This document shows, piece by piece, positions 35,562 to 45,431 of a stretch of DNA of 64,000 bases; position 1 is the stretch's first letter; each line of letters starts with the position of its first letter. The notes under the pieces are model-generated. The model was given only the letters and a program-made list of their open reading frames with translations. It made no database searches and was not told the origin of the DNA. Source of the stretch: Lentibacter sp. (lineage in GTDB: Bacteria > Pseudomonadota > Alphaproteobacteria > Rhodobacterales > Rhodobacteraceae); assembly GCA_016744435.1 (NCBI GenBank), contig JADGEJ010000007.1:1-64000 (forward strand), read 5' to 3'. Both the position numbers and the translations under genes were made by a program.

Positions 35562-37298
35562 ATGTCCGAACAAGAACCGTTAGGCGCGTTTATCACGCGC
35601 TTTTTCAACCGCTTTCATGCGCGGATCGGGGCGTTTTCAACGCCACCGACAGCTTTCGTGTCGCAACCCGAACCGCGCACTATCGGGCTGTTTGCGCGCG
35701 GCAAACAGCTGATCGCGGGCAACTACTTGTTTGCCGGCCAGCTCGTGACAGGCGCACGCAAAGAGTTTTGGGAGCTTCCGCTGGCATCGCCCGAGTTTTC
35801 CCGCGAGATCCAAGGCTTCGTTTGGCTTGATGATCTGGCTGCCGTTGGCGACAGTTCGGCGCGGCTTTGCGCGCAAACATGGCTCATCCAGTGGTGCGAG
35901 AAGTACGGCAAAGGCGCAGGCCCCGGTTGGACGCCCGAACTGACAGGACGTCGTCTCATTCGCTGGATCAACCACGCGTTCTTTTTGATGCAAACCAGCG
36001 AGAAAGAAACCTCTGATGCTTTCTTCCGCTCGCTGGCGCACCAAACCAGATTCTTGGGCAAACGCTGGCAAGCGTCGCGCCCCGGCTTGGCGCGGTTTGA
36101 AGCACTCACCGGGCTGATCTATGCCTCGCTGTCGCTTGAGGGCATGGACGGGCACATCGCTCCGGCGCAAAAGGCTTTGGCCCGCGAGTGCGCCTCGCAG
36201 ATTGACGATGAAGGCGGGCTACCAACCCGCAACCCCGAAGAATTGCTTGAGGTTTTCACGCTGCTGTCATGGGCCGCGCTTGCGCTGCGTGAAACGGGCC
36301 ATGCTGTGACGCCAGAACATGAGGCAGCGATTGCACGCATTGCCCCGACACTGCGCAGCTTGCGCCACGCCGATGGCGCTTTGGCGCGGTTTCATGGCGG
36401 CGGCAAAGGCATTGAAGGCAGGCTTGAGCACGCCCTTGCGGCCTCTGGCGTTAAGCCGCGCGCGCCTGACGGGTTGTCGATGGGCTTTGCGCGCATTTCA
36501 GCCGGGCGCACCAGTGTCATCGTTGATGCAGCGCTGCCGCCCGAGGGCAAAGCCAGCCACAATGCCCATGCCTCTACACTGGCGTTTGAGCTCACATCCG
36601 GGCGGCGTCCGCTTATCGTGAATTGCGGCTCTGGTGCCTGCTTTGGCGCCGACTGGCGCCGCGCTGGCCGTGCAACCCCAAGCCACAGCACGCTGATGCT
36701 TGACGGCATGTCGTCTTCGCGCTTGTCCGCACCCGCGCGTGACGGCTCTGAGCTGATCGCAAGTGGCCCCACGCGGGTGCCCATCGAGATCAGCCACATG
36801 ACAGACGGCATGCGCTTTCAAGGTGGCCATGACGGCTGGCTCAAGTCGCACGGCCTCACCCATGCCCGCACGATAGAGATGGCGCATGATGGCCGCGGGA
36901 TCGCGGGCGAAGACCTGCTGATCGCGGTTGAAGAGGCCGATAAGAACACCTTCCTGAAAGCCACCAAACATGCGCTCGAACCGGGGCAGTTGTTTCACAT
37001 TCGCTTTCACTTACATCCCGAAGTTGACGCCGCTGTCGACTTGGGTGGCGCAGCGGTTTCGCTGGCTCTCAGAAGCGGTGAAATATGGGTGCTGCGCGCG
37101 GGGGATGACGCCAAGCTAATCCTTGAACCCAGTGTCTATCTAGAAACTGGCCGCCTAAAACCACGTGCGACCAAACAAGTCGTTCTATCTGGCCGCGCGA
37201 TAGAGTATGCCACGCGCATCCGCTGGTCGCTTGCCAAGGCACAAGACAGTGCCATAGGCATCCGCGACATCAAGCGCGACGAAATTGAACTGAATTAG
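35562..37298 (+). CDS. Heparinase II/III family protein
   Basis: 578-aa protein. The N-terminal alpha/alpha toroid region includes SREIQGFVWLDDLAAVGDSS and TGRRLIRWINHAFFLMQTSE. The C-terminal heparinase II/III-like beta domain has HNAHASTLAFELTSGRRPLI and GSGACFGADWRRAGRATPSH. Start ATG 35562 has GAGGCAG 7 nt upstream. In Rhodobacteraceae this gene commonly sits between rsmB and purH; no signal peptide is evident, so a cytoplasmic or cell-wall-sugar role is open. Confidence 0.88.
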   Translation: MSEQEPLGAFITRFFNRFHARIGAFSTPPTAFVSQPEPRTIGLFARGKQLIAGNYLFAGQLVTGARKEFWELPLASPEFSREIQGFVWLDDLAAVGDSSARLCAQTWLIQWCEKYGKGAGPGWTPELTGRRLIRWINHAFFLMQTSEKETSDAFFRSLAHQTRFLGKRWQASRPGLARFEALTGLIYASLSLEGMDGHIAPAQKALARECASQIDDEGGLPTRNPEELLEVFTLLSWAALALRETGHAVTPEHEAAIARIAPTLRSLRHADGALARFHGGGKGIEGRLEHALAASGVKPRAPDGLSMGFARISAGRTSVIVDAALPPEGKASHNAHASTLAFELTSGRRPLIVNCGSGACFGADWRRAGRATPSHSTLMLDGMSSSRLSAPARDGSELIASGPTRVPIEISHMTDGMRFQGGHDGWLKSHGLTHARTIEMAHDGRGIAGEDLLIAVEEADKNTFLKATKHALEPGQLFHIRFHLHPEVDAAVDLGGAAVSLALRSGEIWVLRAGDDAKLILEPSVYLETGRLKPRATKQVVLSGRAIEYATRIRWSLAKAQDSAIGIRDIKRDEIELN

Positions 37299-37310
37299 GA
37301 CTGCTGCCAA

Positions 37311-38900
37311 ATGACCGATAAATCACCCGTGCGCCGCGCGCTTCTTTCTGTTTCTGACAAAACAGGCCTTGTAGACTTGGCCAAAGCTTTGGCCGCGCGT
37401 GGAGTTGAGCTGCTCTCGACTGGTGGCAGCGCCAAAACGCTGCGCGACGCGGGGCTCGCCGTAAAAGACGTCGCCGAAATCACCGGCTTCCCCGAGATGA
37501 TGGATGGTCGCGTCAAGACGTTGCATCCGATGGTGCATGGCGGCCTGCTGGCACTGCGCGATGACGCGGGGCACAAAGCCGCGATGGATGAGCACGGCAT
37601 CGGCCCGATCGACTTGCTTGTCGTCAATCTCTACCCGTTTGAAGCGGCTCTCGCCCGTGGGGCTGACTACGACGAGATGATCGAGAACATCGACATTGGC
37701 GGGCCCGCTATGATCCGCGCCGCCGCGAAAAACCACGCCTTTGTTACCACGATTGTTGACGTCGAAGACTACAGCGCACTGCTGGCCGAGCTTGAGGCAA
37801 ACGAGGGCGAGACAGGCTATGCTTTCCGTCAACGTCAGGCCCAGATCGCTTACGCGCGTACTGGCGCTTATGATGCGGCTGTTTCCACCTGGATGGCGGG
37901 CGCGATTGGCGAGCAAACACCGCGCCGCCGTGCCATTGCCGGCACCCTTGCGCAAACGCTGCGCTACGGCGAGAACCCGCACCAGCAAGCGGCGTTTTAT
38001 CTTGATGGATCATCACGCCCCGGTGTGTCGACGGCGAAACAGCACCAAGGCAAAGAGCTGAGCTACAACAACATCAACGACACTGACGCAGCCTTTGAAC
38101 TGGTCAGCGAATTCGCGCCTGAGGACGGCCCTGCTGTTGCGATCATCAAACACGCCAACCCTTGCGGCGTGGCCCGCGGCGAAACCCTCAAAGAGGCTTA
38201 CAGCCGCGCCTTTGATTGCGACCGCACCTCAGCCTTCGGCGGCATCATCGCGCTCAACCAAACGCTTGATGCGGCGACGGCAGAAGAGATATGCGGCATC
38301 TTTACCGAAGTTGTCATAGCGCCTGACGCCAGCGAAGAAGCAATGAGTATTTTTGCGAAGAAAAAGAACCTTAGGCTCCTCACAACGGGGGGGCTTTCAG
38401 ACCCTAACACTGCCCAACTCAGCTATCGTCAGGTGTCAGGCGGCTTGCTCGTGCAAGACAAAGACAACGGCTTTATCACGCTGGATGACCTCAAAGTAGT
38501 GACCAAACGACAGCCAACAGACGCCGAGTTGGCCGACATGTTGTTTGCTTGGACAGTTGCCAAGCACGTCAAGTCAAACGCGATTGTTTATGTGAAAGAC
38601 AAAGCGACTGTTGGCGTTGGCGCGGGCCAGATGAGCCGCGTTGACAGCTCGACCATTGCGGCGCTCAAGGCGGCGCGTATGGCTGAAGAATGCGGGTTGC
38701 CCGAGAGTCTTGCGAAAGGCTCTGTTGTGGCGTCAGACGCCTTCTTCCCCTTCGCAGACGGGCTGCTTGCTGCCGCCGAAGCGGGCGCGACGGCTGTGAT
38801 CCAACCGGGCGGGTCGATGCGCGACGATGATGTTATCAAAGCCGCAGATGAAGCTGGCCTCGCTATGGTCTTGACGGGCATGCGCCACTTCCGGCACTAA
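37311..38900 (+). CDS. purH: Bifunctional AICAR transformylase/IMP cyclohydrolase
   Basis: 529-aa cytoplasmic enzyme for the last two steps of IMP synthesis. N-terminal IMP cyclohydrolase domain: [37 protein letters not shown]-terminal transformylase domain: the [11 protein letters not shown] motif (catalytic Lys-His), [20 protein letters not shown], and the end [19 protein letters not shown] followed by TGMRHFRH. Length matches E. coli PurH. It follows the heparinase-family gene by 12 nt. Confidence 0.98.
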   Translation: MTDKSPVRRALLSVSDKTGLVDLAKALAARGVELLSTGGSAKTLRDAGLAVKDVAEITGFPEMMDGRVKTLHPMVHGGLLALRDDAGHKAAMDEHGIGPIDLLVVNLYPFEAALARGADYDEMIENIDIGGPAMIRAAAKNHAFVTTIVDVEDYSALLAELEANEGETGYAFRQRQAQIAYARTGAYDAAVSTWMAGAIGEQTPRRRAIAGTLAQTLRYGENPHQQAAFYLDGSSRPGVSTAKQHQGKELSYNNINDTDAAFELVSEFAPEDGPAVAIIKHANPCGVARGETLKEAYSRAFDCDRTSAFGGIIALNQTLDAATAEEICGIFTEVVIAPDASEEAMSIFAKKKNLRLLTTGGLSDPNTAQLSYRQVSGGLLVQDKDNGFITLDDLKVVTKRQPTDAELADMLFAWTVAKHVKSNAIVYVKDKATVGVGAGQMSRVDSSTIAALKAARMAEECGLPESLAKGSVVASDAFFPFADGLLAAAEAGATAVIQPGGSMRDDDVIKAADEAGLAMVLTGMRHFRH

Positions 38901-38954
38901 AGGTTAACAGGCAAACAACTTGCACAAGCAAGGGCAGGCAATCAGGAGAGCGCA

Positions 38955-39434
38955 ATGCGCACGGTTTTTTGGGTTGGCGTGGTGACTTTCCTCGCTGACC
39001 AGCTTTCGAAATACCTCGTGGTTCATGTGATGAACCTGCGTGAGATCGGCAGCATTGACGTGCTGCCGCCGTTCCTCAACCTGCGAATGGCGTGGAACTA
39101 CGGCGTTAACTTTGGCCTGTTTGCCGAAGACAGCAGCCTCACTCGCTGGGTGTTGGTTGTTGTTGCTGTTATCATTTCTTGCGCTGTCTTGTGGTGGATA
39201 CACCATGAAGAAACGGGCGCCGCCGGGCAGATTTCCGCTGGCTTGTTGGTGGGCGGCGCGCTTGGCAATGTGATTGACCGGATAGTTTATGGCGCAGTTG
39301 CGGATTTTCTCAACATGTCCTGCTGCGGGCTCAACAACCCCTACGCATTCAACATCGCCGATATTGCTGTCTTTATCGGGGCTGTTGGCATGGTTTTGTT
39401 TACATCGGGCGAGCCGCGCAAAAACGCCTCGTGA
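38955..39434 (+). CDS. lspA: Lipoprotein signal peptidase LspA
   Basis: 159-aa four-span aspartyl protease that cleaves prolipoprotein signal peptides at the inner membrane. Catalytic Asp residues are in ALGNVIDRIVYGAVADF and FNIADIAVFIGAVGM; the N-terminal VTFLADQLSKYLVV is also typical. Preceded by AGGAGAG. It stands just before a lipoprotein gene. Confidence 0.95.
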   Translation: MRTVFWVGVVTFLADQLSKYLVVHVMNLREIGSIDVLPPFLNLRMAWNYGVNFGLFAEDSSLTRWVLVVVAVIISCAVLWWIHHEETGAAGQISAGLLVGGALGNVIDRIVYGAVADFLNMSCCGLNNPYAFNIADIAVFIGAVGMVLFTSGEPRKNAS

Positions 39435-39486
39435 CCTTGGCCAAGAGATAGTTTATGTCAAGACGCACGGAAGTTGGAGAAGCATA

Positions 39487-40014
39487 ATGCGCCTTTCACA
39501 TGTTGCCCTCACATTGGTTGCAGCCCTCGCCCTTTCGGCGTGCGGCTCGTATGAACGCGACATCACGATGCGCCTGCTTGAGCAGGGCGGCGAAGGCCCT
39601 GACGAGTTTGGCATTCTGCCCAGCAAGCCGCTAGAAGCCCCGACAGACTACGCGGCGCTGCCAGCCCCCACACCGGGCCAGGCCAACCGCACAGACAGGA
39701 ACCCGCGCGCTGAAGGCATCGCGGCATTAGGCGGTAACGCAGCACGGGCTGACGCAGCCGGCGTGCCTGCCTCTGACGGAGCCTTGGTGCGCCACGCCTC
39801 GCGCAACGGCACAAACCCCAACGTGCGCGCCGAACTGGCCGCCGAAGACGAAAAGTTCCGCAGCCGCAAGTCACGGTTCACGAAGATCCGGATTTTCAAG
39901 CAGGATACCTACGCCAAGGCCTACAAGCGCCAAACGCTCGAGCCCTACGGCGAGTGGTTTAAATACCGCCGCTCAGGTGCACGCACGCCAGCAGCCCCGC
40001 CCTACGGCGAGTGA
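39487..40014 (+). CDS. DUF3035 lipoprotein (BamF-like)
   Basis: 175-aa lipoprotein: signal with lipobox LALSACGSYE (Cys about residue 20). The early segment GPDEFGILPSKPLEAPTDYA and the Pro/Ala-rich linker match PF11233 (DUF3035), which has been linked to the alphaproteobacterial BAM complex as BamF. Start ATG 39487 (a longer frame overlaps lspA). Role: probably outer-membrane beta-barrel assembly; naming is from recalled family knowledge. Located between lspA and two M16 peptidase genes. Confidence 0.8.
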   Translation: MRLSHVALTLVAALALSACGSYERDITMRLLEQGGEGPDEFGILPSKPLEAPTDYAALPAPTPGQANRTDRNPRAEGIAALGGNAARADAAGVPASDGALVRHASRNGTNPNVRAELAAEDEKFRSRKSRFTKIRIFKQDTYAKAYKRQTLEPYGEWFKYRRSGARTPAAPPYGE

Positions 40015-40108
40015 GCCAGCCTTTCACAACTCTGTCAGCAAAGGCACGCGCCGCTTGATGCCTGCGCGCGAGCCGCTATCTATTGCCTGAACAACTAGGA
40101 GAACTCGT

Positions 40109-41449
40109 ATGCGCTTTTTCGTGACGTCCCTCATTGGCTTTATGCTGTTGGCCCTGCCCGCTCAGGCAAACACGAAAGACTTTGTCAGCACCTTCACGCT
40201 CGAAAACGGCATGGAAGTTGTCGTCATCGAAGACCACCGCGCACCAGTTGTCACCCAGATGGTCTGGTATCGTGCTGGCTCGGCTGACGAATGGCCCGGC
40301 ACTTCAGGTGTTGCCCACTTCCTCGAGCATCTCTTGTTCAAGGCAACTGACAAGATGGAGTCAGGCGAGTTTTCAGCAACTGTGGCGCGCAACGGCGGGC
40401 GCGACAATGCCTTCACCAGCTATGACTACACCGCCTATTTCCAGCGCGTCGCCGCCGACAGGCTTGAGCTGATGATGCAAATGGAGAGCGACAGGATGGT
40501 CAACATCCGCCTCACCGAGGCCGACATTCTCACCGAGCGTGAAGTCATCATCGAAGAGCGTAACCAGCGCACCGAGAACAACCCCGGCGCATTGTTTAAC
40601 GAACAAAAACGCGCCGCGCAGTATCTTAATCACCGTTATGGTGTGCCCGTCATTGGCTGGCGACACGAGATGGAAGCGCTCGATCTTGACGCAGCACTTG
40701 CCTACTACAAACGCTTTTATGCACCCAACAACGCAATCCTTGTTGTCGCGGGGGATGTTGAGCCTGAGGCCGTAAAGGCCCTCGCCGAAAAATATTATGC
40801 CGTGCTGCCAGCCAACCCTGAGTTGGGCAAGCGCGCGCGCCCTTCAGAGCCGCCTCAAACCGCCGAGCGCCGCATGGTATTTCGCGATGCGCGTGTCGCC
40901 CAGCCCTACGTGAGCCGCAGCTACCTTGCGCCCGAGCGCGACAGTGGCGCCCAGAAAGACGCCGCAGCACTGACGCTTCTTGCCGAACTTCTGGGAGGCG
41001 GAACGACATCTTACATGGCCGAGAAACTCCAGTTTGAAACCCAGAAAGCTGTCTACACCTCGGCCTATTACGACGGAGACTCGCTGGATGACACGAGCTT
41101 TGCGCTGATCGTTGTGCCTGCAAAAGGCGTGAGCCTCGCGGAAGCGGAAGAGGCGATGGATGACGTGCTGGTAAGTTATATCGAGCGCGGCGTTGACGCT
41201 GAAGCTCTTGCGCGCATCAAGATGCAACTTCGTGCCTCGCAAATCTATGCTCGCGACAATGTTGGCGCTCTCGCCAACCTCTACGGCCAAGCCCTCGCTA
41301 TCGGCCTGACGGTTGAAGATGTGCAAGCATGGCCCGACGTGCTGCAAGCTGTCACGGCGGATGACATTATCGCCGCCGCCAAGCGCGTATTCAAAGTCGA
41401 AAGCTCAGTCACCGGCTACCTGATGACACCCAAAGGAGACGCATCATGA
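40109..41449 (+). CDS. M16 family zinc peptidase, catalytic subunit
   Basis: 446-aa exported metalloprotease with signal peptide (LIGFMLLALPAQA). The inverted zinc motif HxxEH is in TSGVAHFLEHLLFKATDKME (about residues 65-84), with the third ligand Glu about 76 residues later (LTEREVIIEERNQ). It overlaps the next M16 gene by 4 nt (ATGA), forming the usual catalytic/noncatalytic pair. Substrates of such periplasmic PqqL/pitrilysin-type pairs are peptides; unknown here. Confidence 0.93.
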   Translation: MRFFVTSLIGFMLLALPAQANTKDFVSTFTLENGMEVVVIEDHRAPVVTQMVWYRAGSADEWPGTSGVAHFLEHLLFKATDKMESGEFSATVARNGGRDNAFTSYDYTAYFQRVAADRLELMMQMESDRMVNIRLTEADILTEREVIIEERNQRTENNPGALFNEQKRAAQYLNHRYGVPVIGWRHEMEALDLDAALAYYKRFYAPNNAILVVAGDVEPEAVKALAEKYYAVLPANPELGKRARPSEPPQTAERRMVFRDARVAQPYVSRSYLAPERDSGAQKDAAALTLLAELLGGGTTSYMAEKLQFETQKAVYTSAYYDGDSLDDTSFALIVVPAKGVSLAEAEEAMDDVLVSYIERGVDAEALARIKMQLRASQIYARDNVGALANLYGQALAIGLTVEDVQAWPDVLQAVTADDIIAAAKRVFKVESSVTGYLMTPKGDAS

Positions 41450-42744
41450 AGGCCCTTGCTCTTGCTCTTACCACTTGGCTGATAGCGCTGCCCGTTTTTG
41501 CGGGAGTCGATATCGAGGAAGTCACAACGCCTGGTGGCCTGACTGTCTGGCACGTTGAAGAACGCTCCATTCCCTTCGTTGCACTTGAGCTGCGCTTTCG
41601 CGGTGGGGCTTCGCTTGATGCGCCCGGCAAACGCGGTGCTGTCAACCTGATGACAGGCCTCATTGAGGAAGGCGCAGGTGAGCTTGACTCGCGTGCCTTT
41701 GCCAAGGCGCGCGACGCGCTCGCTGCTTCATTCAGCTTTGATGTGCATGACGACGCGCTCACGGTTTCCGCCAAGTTTCTGACAGAAAATCGCGCCGAGG
41801 CTTTGGCACTTTTGCGCTCGGCCCTCGTGGAGCCCGCGTTTGACGACGCCTCTATAGAACGTGTCCGCGGTCAGGTTTTTTCGGCCATCCTTTCGGACGC
41901 GAAAAACCCGAGCGACATCGCGGGTGCTGCCTTTGATAAACGCATCTACGGCACGCACCCCTATGGATCAGACCTGAGCGGAACCATCGACAGCGTCACC
42001 GCGCTGACACGCGAAGATTTGCTGGCAGCCTTTGCCGCCACTGTCGCACGCGACAGAGTCTATATCAGCGTTGTTGGCGATATTTCAGCAGCCGAAGTTG
42101 GGCCGATGCTTGATGAGTTGCTCGGCGAGCTGCCGGAAAAAGGCGCGCCATTGCCCACTGTGGCGGCCCCCGTTTTTGACGGCAAAACAGTGGTTGTGCC
42201 GTTTGAGACGCCGCAGTCTGTTGCGGTGTTCGGACAGCCCGGCATCCCGTTTGACCACCCCGACTATTTCGCAGCTTACCTGCTCAATGTCTCACTCGGC
42301 GGCGGCGGGTTTGAAAGCCGCCTGATGGATGAGGTGCGCGAGAAACGCGGCCTAACTTACGGCGTCTACTCCTACCTTGTCGGCAAGGACGGAGCCGATG
42401 TTTGGCAAGGCTCCGTGCAATCCGCCAACAACCGCGTCGGCGAGGCAATCGCCGTGATCCGCGATCAGTGGGCGCGCATGGCCGAAAGCGGTGTAACGGC
42501 GGGCGAATTACAAGACGCCAAAACGTATCTGACGGGCTCTTACCCGCTGCGCTTTGACGGCAATGGCCCCATCGCGAACATTCTCGTGGGGATGCAGTTT
42601 CAGGGCATGCCGCTCGACTATATCGAGACGCGCAATGACCGCGTGAATGCTGTCACGCTGGAACAGATCAACCGCGTGGCCCGCGAGTGGCTCAAGCCTG
42701 AGCTGTTGAGTTTCACTGTCGTCGGCCAGCCCGAAGGGCTCTAA
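41446..42744 (+). CDS. M16 family protein, non-catalytic partner
   Basis: 432-aa exported paralogue of the preceding peptidase (signal LALALTTWLIALPVFA). At the position of HxxEH it has KRGAVNLMTGLIEEGAGELD, so it lacks zinc ligands. It keeps the partner signature GGGGFESRLMDEVREKRGLT with YGVYSY, the Arg/Tyr pair that completes substrate binding in dimers. Translationally coupled to the catalytic subunit. Confidence 0.92.
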   Translation: MKALALALTTWLIALPVFAGVDIEEVTTPGGLTVWHVEERSIPFVALELRFRGGASLDAPGKRGAVNLMTGLIEEGAGELDSRAFAKARDALAASFSFDVHDDALTVSAKFLTENRAEALALLRSALVEPAFDDASIERVRGQVFSAILSDAKNPSDIAGAAFDKRIYGTHPYGSDLSGTIDSVTALTREDLLAAFAATVARDRVYISVVGDISAAEVGPMLDELLGELPEKGAPLPTVAAPVFDGKTVVVPFETPQSVAVFGQPGIPFDHPDYFAAYLLNVSLGGGGFESRLMDEVREKRGLTYGVYSYLVGKDGADVWQGSVQSANNRVGEAIAVIRDQWARMAESGVTAGELQDAKTYLTGSYPLRFDGNGPIANILVGMQFQGMPLDYIETRNDRVNAVTLEQINRVAREWLKPELLSFTVVGQPEGL

Positions 42745-43076
42745 GCCAAAACTTAGCCACCAGAAGCGTCATAGCCTCCCGCCACAAGTCGCGCATCATA
42801 GATGCTCTCGTTTGTGTTGGGCATAGCCGGGTGGTGCTGTGTCAGCAAAGCTGACACAGCACCACCCGGCGGGGCGACTTGGCGAAGCCAAGGCGCAAAC
42901 CACCCCTTTCAACGCCAACCTGAAAGCGCGCAACGCTCGCAGCATTAAGTTAATTTGCGTTAAGACTTACCGGCCAAACTGTGCATACAGGAGTCATACA
43001 CATAGCTGCATACAGTGCTGCATACCCTAGGCAGATTGGTTACACAGGTAACTATCGCCGTTAACCATACCCTCCG
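42745..43076. other. Intergenic gap between convergent genes
   Basis: 332 bp between the M16 gene and ALDH16 stops. It holds the inverted repeats at 42827-42892 and three short direct repeats TGCATAC (42982, 43007, 43019). A plus-strand open frame of 63 codons at 42839-43030 overlaps the hairpin and has no family or ribosome-binding site; I do not call it a gene. Confidence 0.6.
42827..42869. terminator. Perfect 20-bp inverted repeat, likely bidirectional terminator
   Basis: Arms 42827-42846 (starts CCGGGTGGTG, ends GTCAGC) and 42850-42869 are exact complements with an AAA loop. It lies 82 nt after the M16 partner gene and about 207 nt from the convergent ALDH16 stop. A second small hairpin CTTGGC-GAA-GCCAAG follows at 42878-42892. 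No T-run follows, so termination is inferred. Confidence 0.6.
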
Positions 43077-45431
43077 CTACTCGCCGTAAGGCACCCAGAT
43101 GTTCTTAACTTCGGTCGCTGCGTTGAGAAATGCACGCCCCTCGCCAGCCGCCCCAAACCAGTCACGCGCCTGCCCGTTGTTGACCCAGCTGCGTTTTAGG
43201 TTACCGACACTTTGCCTTTCGATTTCCGCGGAAATATCACTGCTGGAGAAGCTCCAAAGCGCGTCGATATCCATGTGGCTTGCCATTGGTTTCGCCAGCT
43301 CCAAATGGCTGCCCGTGAGGATGTTCACGACCCCCGCAGGCACATCTGAGGTTTCCAAAACCTGCACAAAATCAAGCGCCTCAAGTGGGTATGGTTCTGA
43401 CGCCACAAGCACTGCGCGGTTGCCCATCGCCATCGCCGGTGCCAGCGCAGAGATGAGGCCCAAGAGCGGCAGCGTATCGTCACAAAACGCGCCGATCACA
43501 CCAACAGGCTCGCGCATCGCCAGCGCCACTCCACGGATCGGCACGCCATGTGCCTGCCCGTCAAATTTGTCGGCCCAAGCAGCGTAGGTAAACAGCCGTT
43601 TCACGCAGGCCTCAACTTCCTTGCTGCCGCTCTTGCCGCCTTTCACATCATCAATCCGCCCCGCGAACTCTTTGGCGCGCGCTTCAAGGTTTTCCGCCAT
43701 AAAATAAAGGACTTGCGCGCGTGCATGCCCTGTAGTTTTACCCCAAGATGACGCGCCGCGCGCCGCCTCAACTGCGTTGCGAACGTCCTTGCGGCTGCCC
43801 ACTGGAGCTTCCGAAATCAGCTTGCCAGACTTTGAGAAGACAGGCTTGGAATAGCCACTATCAGGCCGCGCCTGCTTGCCGCCGATGTAGAGTTTTTGGG
43901 TCCGGTCAAGCCCGCCTTCGCGCCCGTCTTTGCCTGCGTTCGGCACGACCTTTGCCAGTGCCTTGAGCTTGCCTTTTGGCTTCGTGTAGGCCTGCAAACC
44001 TTCCCAGCCGCCTTCGCGCCCAAAGCCGCTTTCGCGCATGCCGCCAAAGCCTGCTGCCGCGTCAAACAGGTTGGTCGCGTTGATCCAGACAACACCTGCG
44101 ACAAGCTTGGGCGCGATGTCGAGAGTGAGGTTAACGTTCTCGCTCCACACACTCGCGGCGAGGCCATAGCGCGTGTTGTTCGCAAGTTGCACGGCCTCGG
44201 CAGGCGTGCGGAAAGTTGTCGCGACAAGCACCGGCCCGAAGATCTCTTCCTGCATCAGTTTTGAGGCACTTGAGAGGCCAGTAATGAGCGTCGGCGGATA
44301 GAAGCAACCCTCAACAGGGAGTTCGACGGGTGCTACGTAAACCTCTCCTTCATCATTTGCCTCCACCATGTCTGAGATAACTTGGTGCTGGACCGGATCA
44401 ACAAGAGCGCCGATGTCGATTGATTTATCAAGCGGGTTGCCAAGCCGGAGCTTTGCCATCCGCGCTTTGAGTTTGGCGTAGAACGTTTCTGCGATACCTT
44501 CTTGCACCAAAAGCCGCGAGCCCGCGCAGCAGACTTGTCCTTGGTTAAACCAGATCGCATCAACCAGCCCTTCAACGGCAGAGTCGATGTCAGCATCGTC
44601 AAACACAACATAGGGGCTTTTGCCGCCCAATTCGAGCGTCAACGCCTTGCCACTGCCCGCCGTCGCAACACGGATTTTGCGGCCAACTTCAGTAGAGCCA
44701 GTAAAGGCAATCTTGTCGATGCCTTCATGCGCCACGATCATCTCACCAACCGCGCCGTCACCTGTAACGATGTTTACAACGCCCTTCGGAACGCCTGCTT
44801 GGCGGCAAATGTCGGCAAACAAAAGCGCGGTGAGCGAGGTATACTCTGCGGGCTTCAGAACCACGGTATTGCCCATCGCTATTGCTGGCGCGATCTTCCA
44901 AGCCAGCATCAAAAGCGGAAAGTTCCAAGGGATAATTTGCCCACAAACACCCAGCGCTTCGGCCTCGGGAAGTTCGGCCTCCATCAGCTGCGCCATGCCC
45001 GCGTGATAGTAGAAATGCCGCTGCACAAGAGGGATGTCTATGTCGCGACTCTCGCGGATCGGCTTGCCGTTGTCGAGAGTCTCGAGCACAGCAAAAAGGC
45101 GACTGTGCTTCTGCAACAGTCGCGCAATCGCATAGAGAACACGCGCACGGCCATGCCCGCCAAGCTTCTCCCATTTCGGCTGGGATTTGCGCGCAGCAAC
45201 CACAGCTGCATCAACATCAGCACTCATGGCTTGCGTAAGCTCTGCAAGTGTCTCGCCATTGGCCGGATTGCGGCTGAGAAAGCCCTCTGCCGGTTCGGTA
45301 AATTCGCCGTCGATAAACTGCCCGAACTGCGCACCATTGTCAGTGATCCAAGCAAAGGCCTCTGCCGCGTTCTCAGGCGCTTCGCCGTAATCCATGCTCT
45401 CGAAAATGTCTTTAACGCTCATATTTTTCAC
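43077..45431 (-). CDS. Aldehyde dehydrogenase 16 (two-domain ALDH)
   Basis: 784-aa NAD-dependent aldehyde dehydrogenase of the ALDH16 type, with a complete N-terminal ALDH domain and a shortened second ALDH-like domain. The first (residues about 1-490) has the general-base Glu in TLELGGKSPYVVFDDADIDS and the nucleophile Cys in FNQGQVCCAGSRLLVQ. The second (about 515-784; KLYIGGKQARPDSGYSKPVF, EPVGVIGAFCDDTLPLLG) has no such Cys motif. Bacterial ALDH16 (for example from Loktanella) is known to be active with this layout. It starts with GTG overlapping the deoC stop (GTGA), or ATG 45422. Acetaldehyde released by DeoC is the likely substrate. Confidence 0.93.
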   Translation of the reverse strand: MKNMSVKDIFESMDYGEAPENAAEAFAWITDNGAQFGQFIDGEFTEPAEGFLSRNPANGETLAELTQAMSADVDAAVVAARKSQPKWEKLGGHGRARVLYAIARLLQKHSRLFAVLETLDNGKPIRESRDIDIPLVQRHFYYHAGMAQLMEAELPEAEALGVCGQIIPWNFPLLMLAWKIAPAIAMGNTVVLKPAEYTSLTALLFADICRQAGVPKGVVNIVTGDGAVGEMIVAHEGIDKIAFTGSTEVGRKIRVATAGSGKALTLELGGKSPYVVFDDADIDSAVEGLVDAIWFNQGQVCCAGSRLLVQEGIAETFYAKLKARMAKLRLGNPLDKSIDIGALVDPVQHQVISDMVEANDEGEVYVAPVELPVEGCFYPPTLITGLSSASKLMQEEIFGPVLVATTFRTPAEAVQLANNTRYGLAASVWSENVNLTLDIAPKLVAGVVWINATNLFDAAAGFGGMRESGFGREGGWEGLQAYTKPKGKLKALAKVVPNAGKDGREGGLDRTQKLYIGGKQARPDSGYSKPVFSKSGKLISEAPVGSRKDVRNAVEAARGASSWGKTTGHARAQVLYFMAENLEARAKEFAGRIDDVKGGKSGSKEVEACVKRLFTYAAWADKFDGQAHGVPIRGVALAMREPVGVIGAFCDDTLPLLGLISALAPAMAMGNRAVLVASEPYPLEALDFVQVLETSDVPAGVVNILTGSHLELAKPMASHMDIDALWSFSSSDISAEIERQSVGNLKRSWVNNGQARDWFGAAGEGRAFLNAATEVKNIWVPYGE

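Noticed and set aside
42982-43026. Three TGCATAC direct repeats
   Set aside because: Too short, unevenly spaced and at gene 3' ends; probably chance, not a CRISPR or operator.
42839-43030. 63-codon frame in the M16/ALDH16 gap
   Set aside because: Begins inside a perfect hairpin and lacks a ribosome-binding site.
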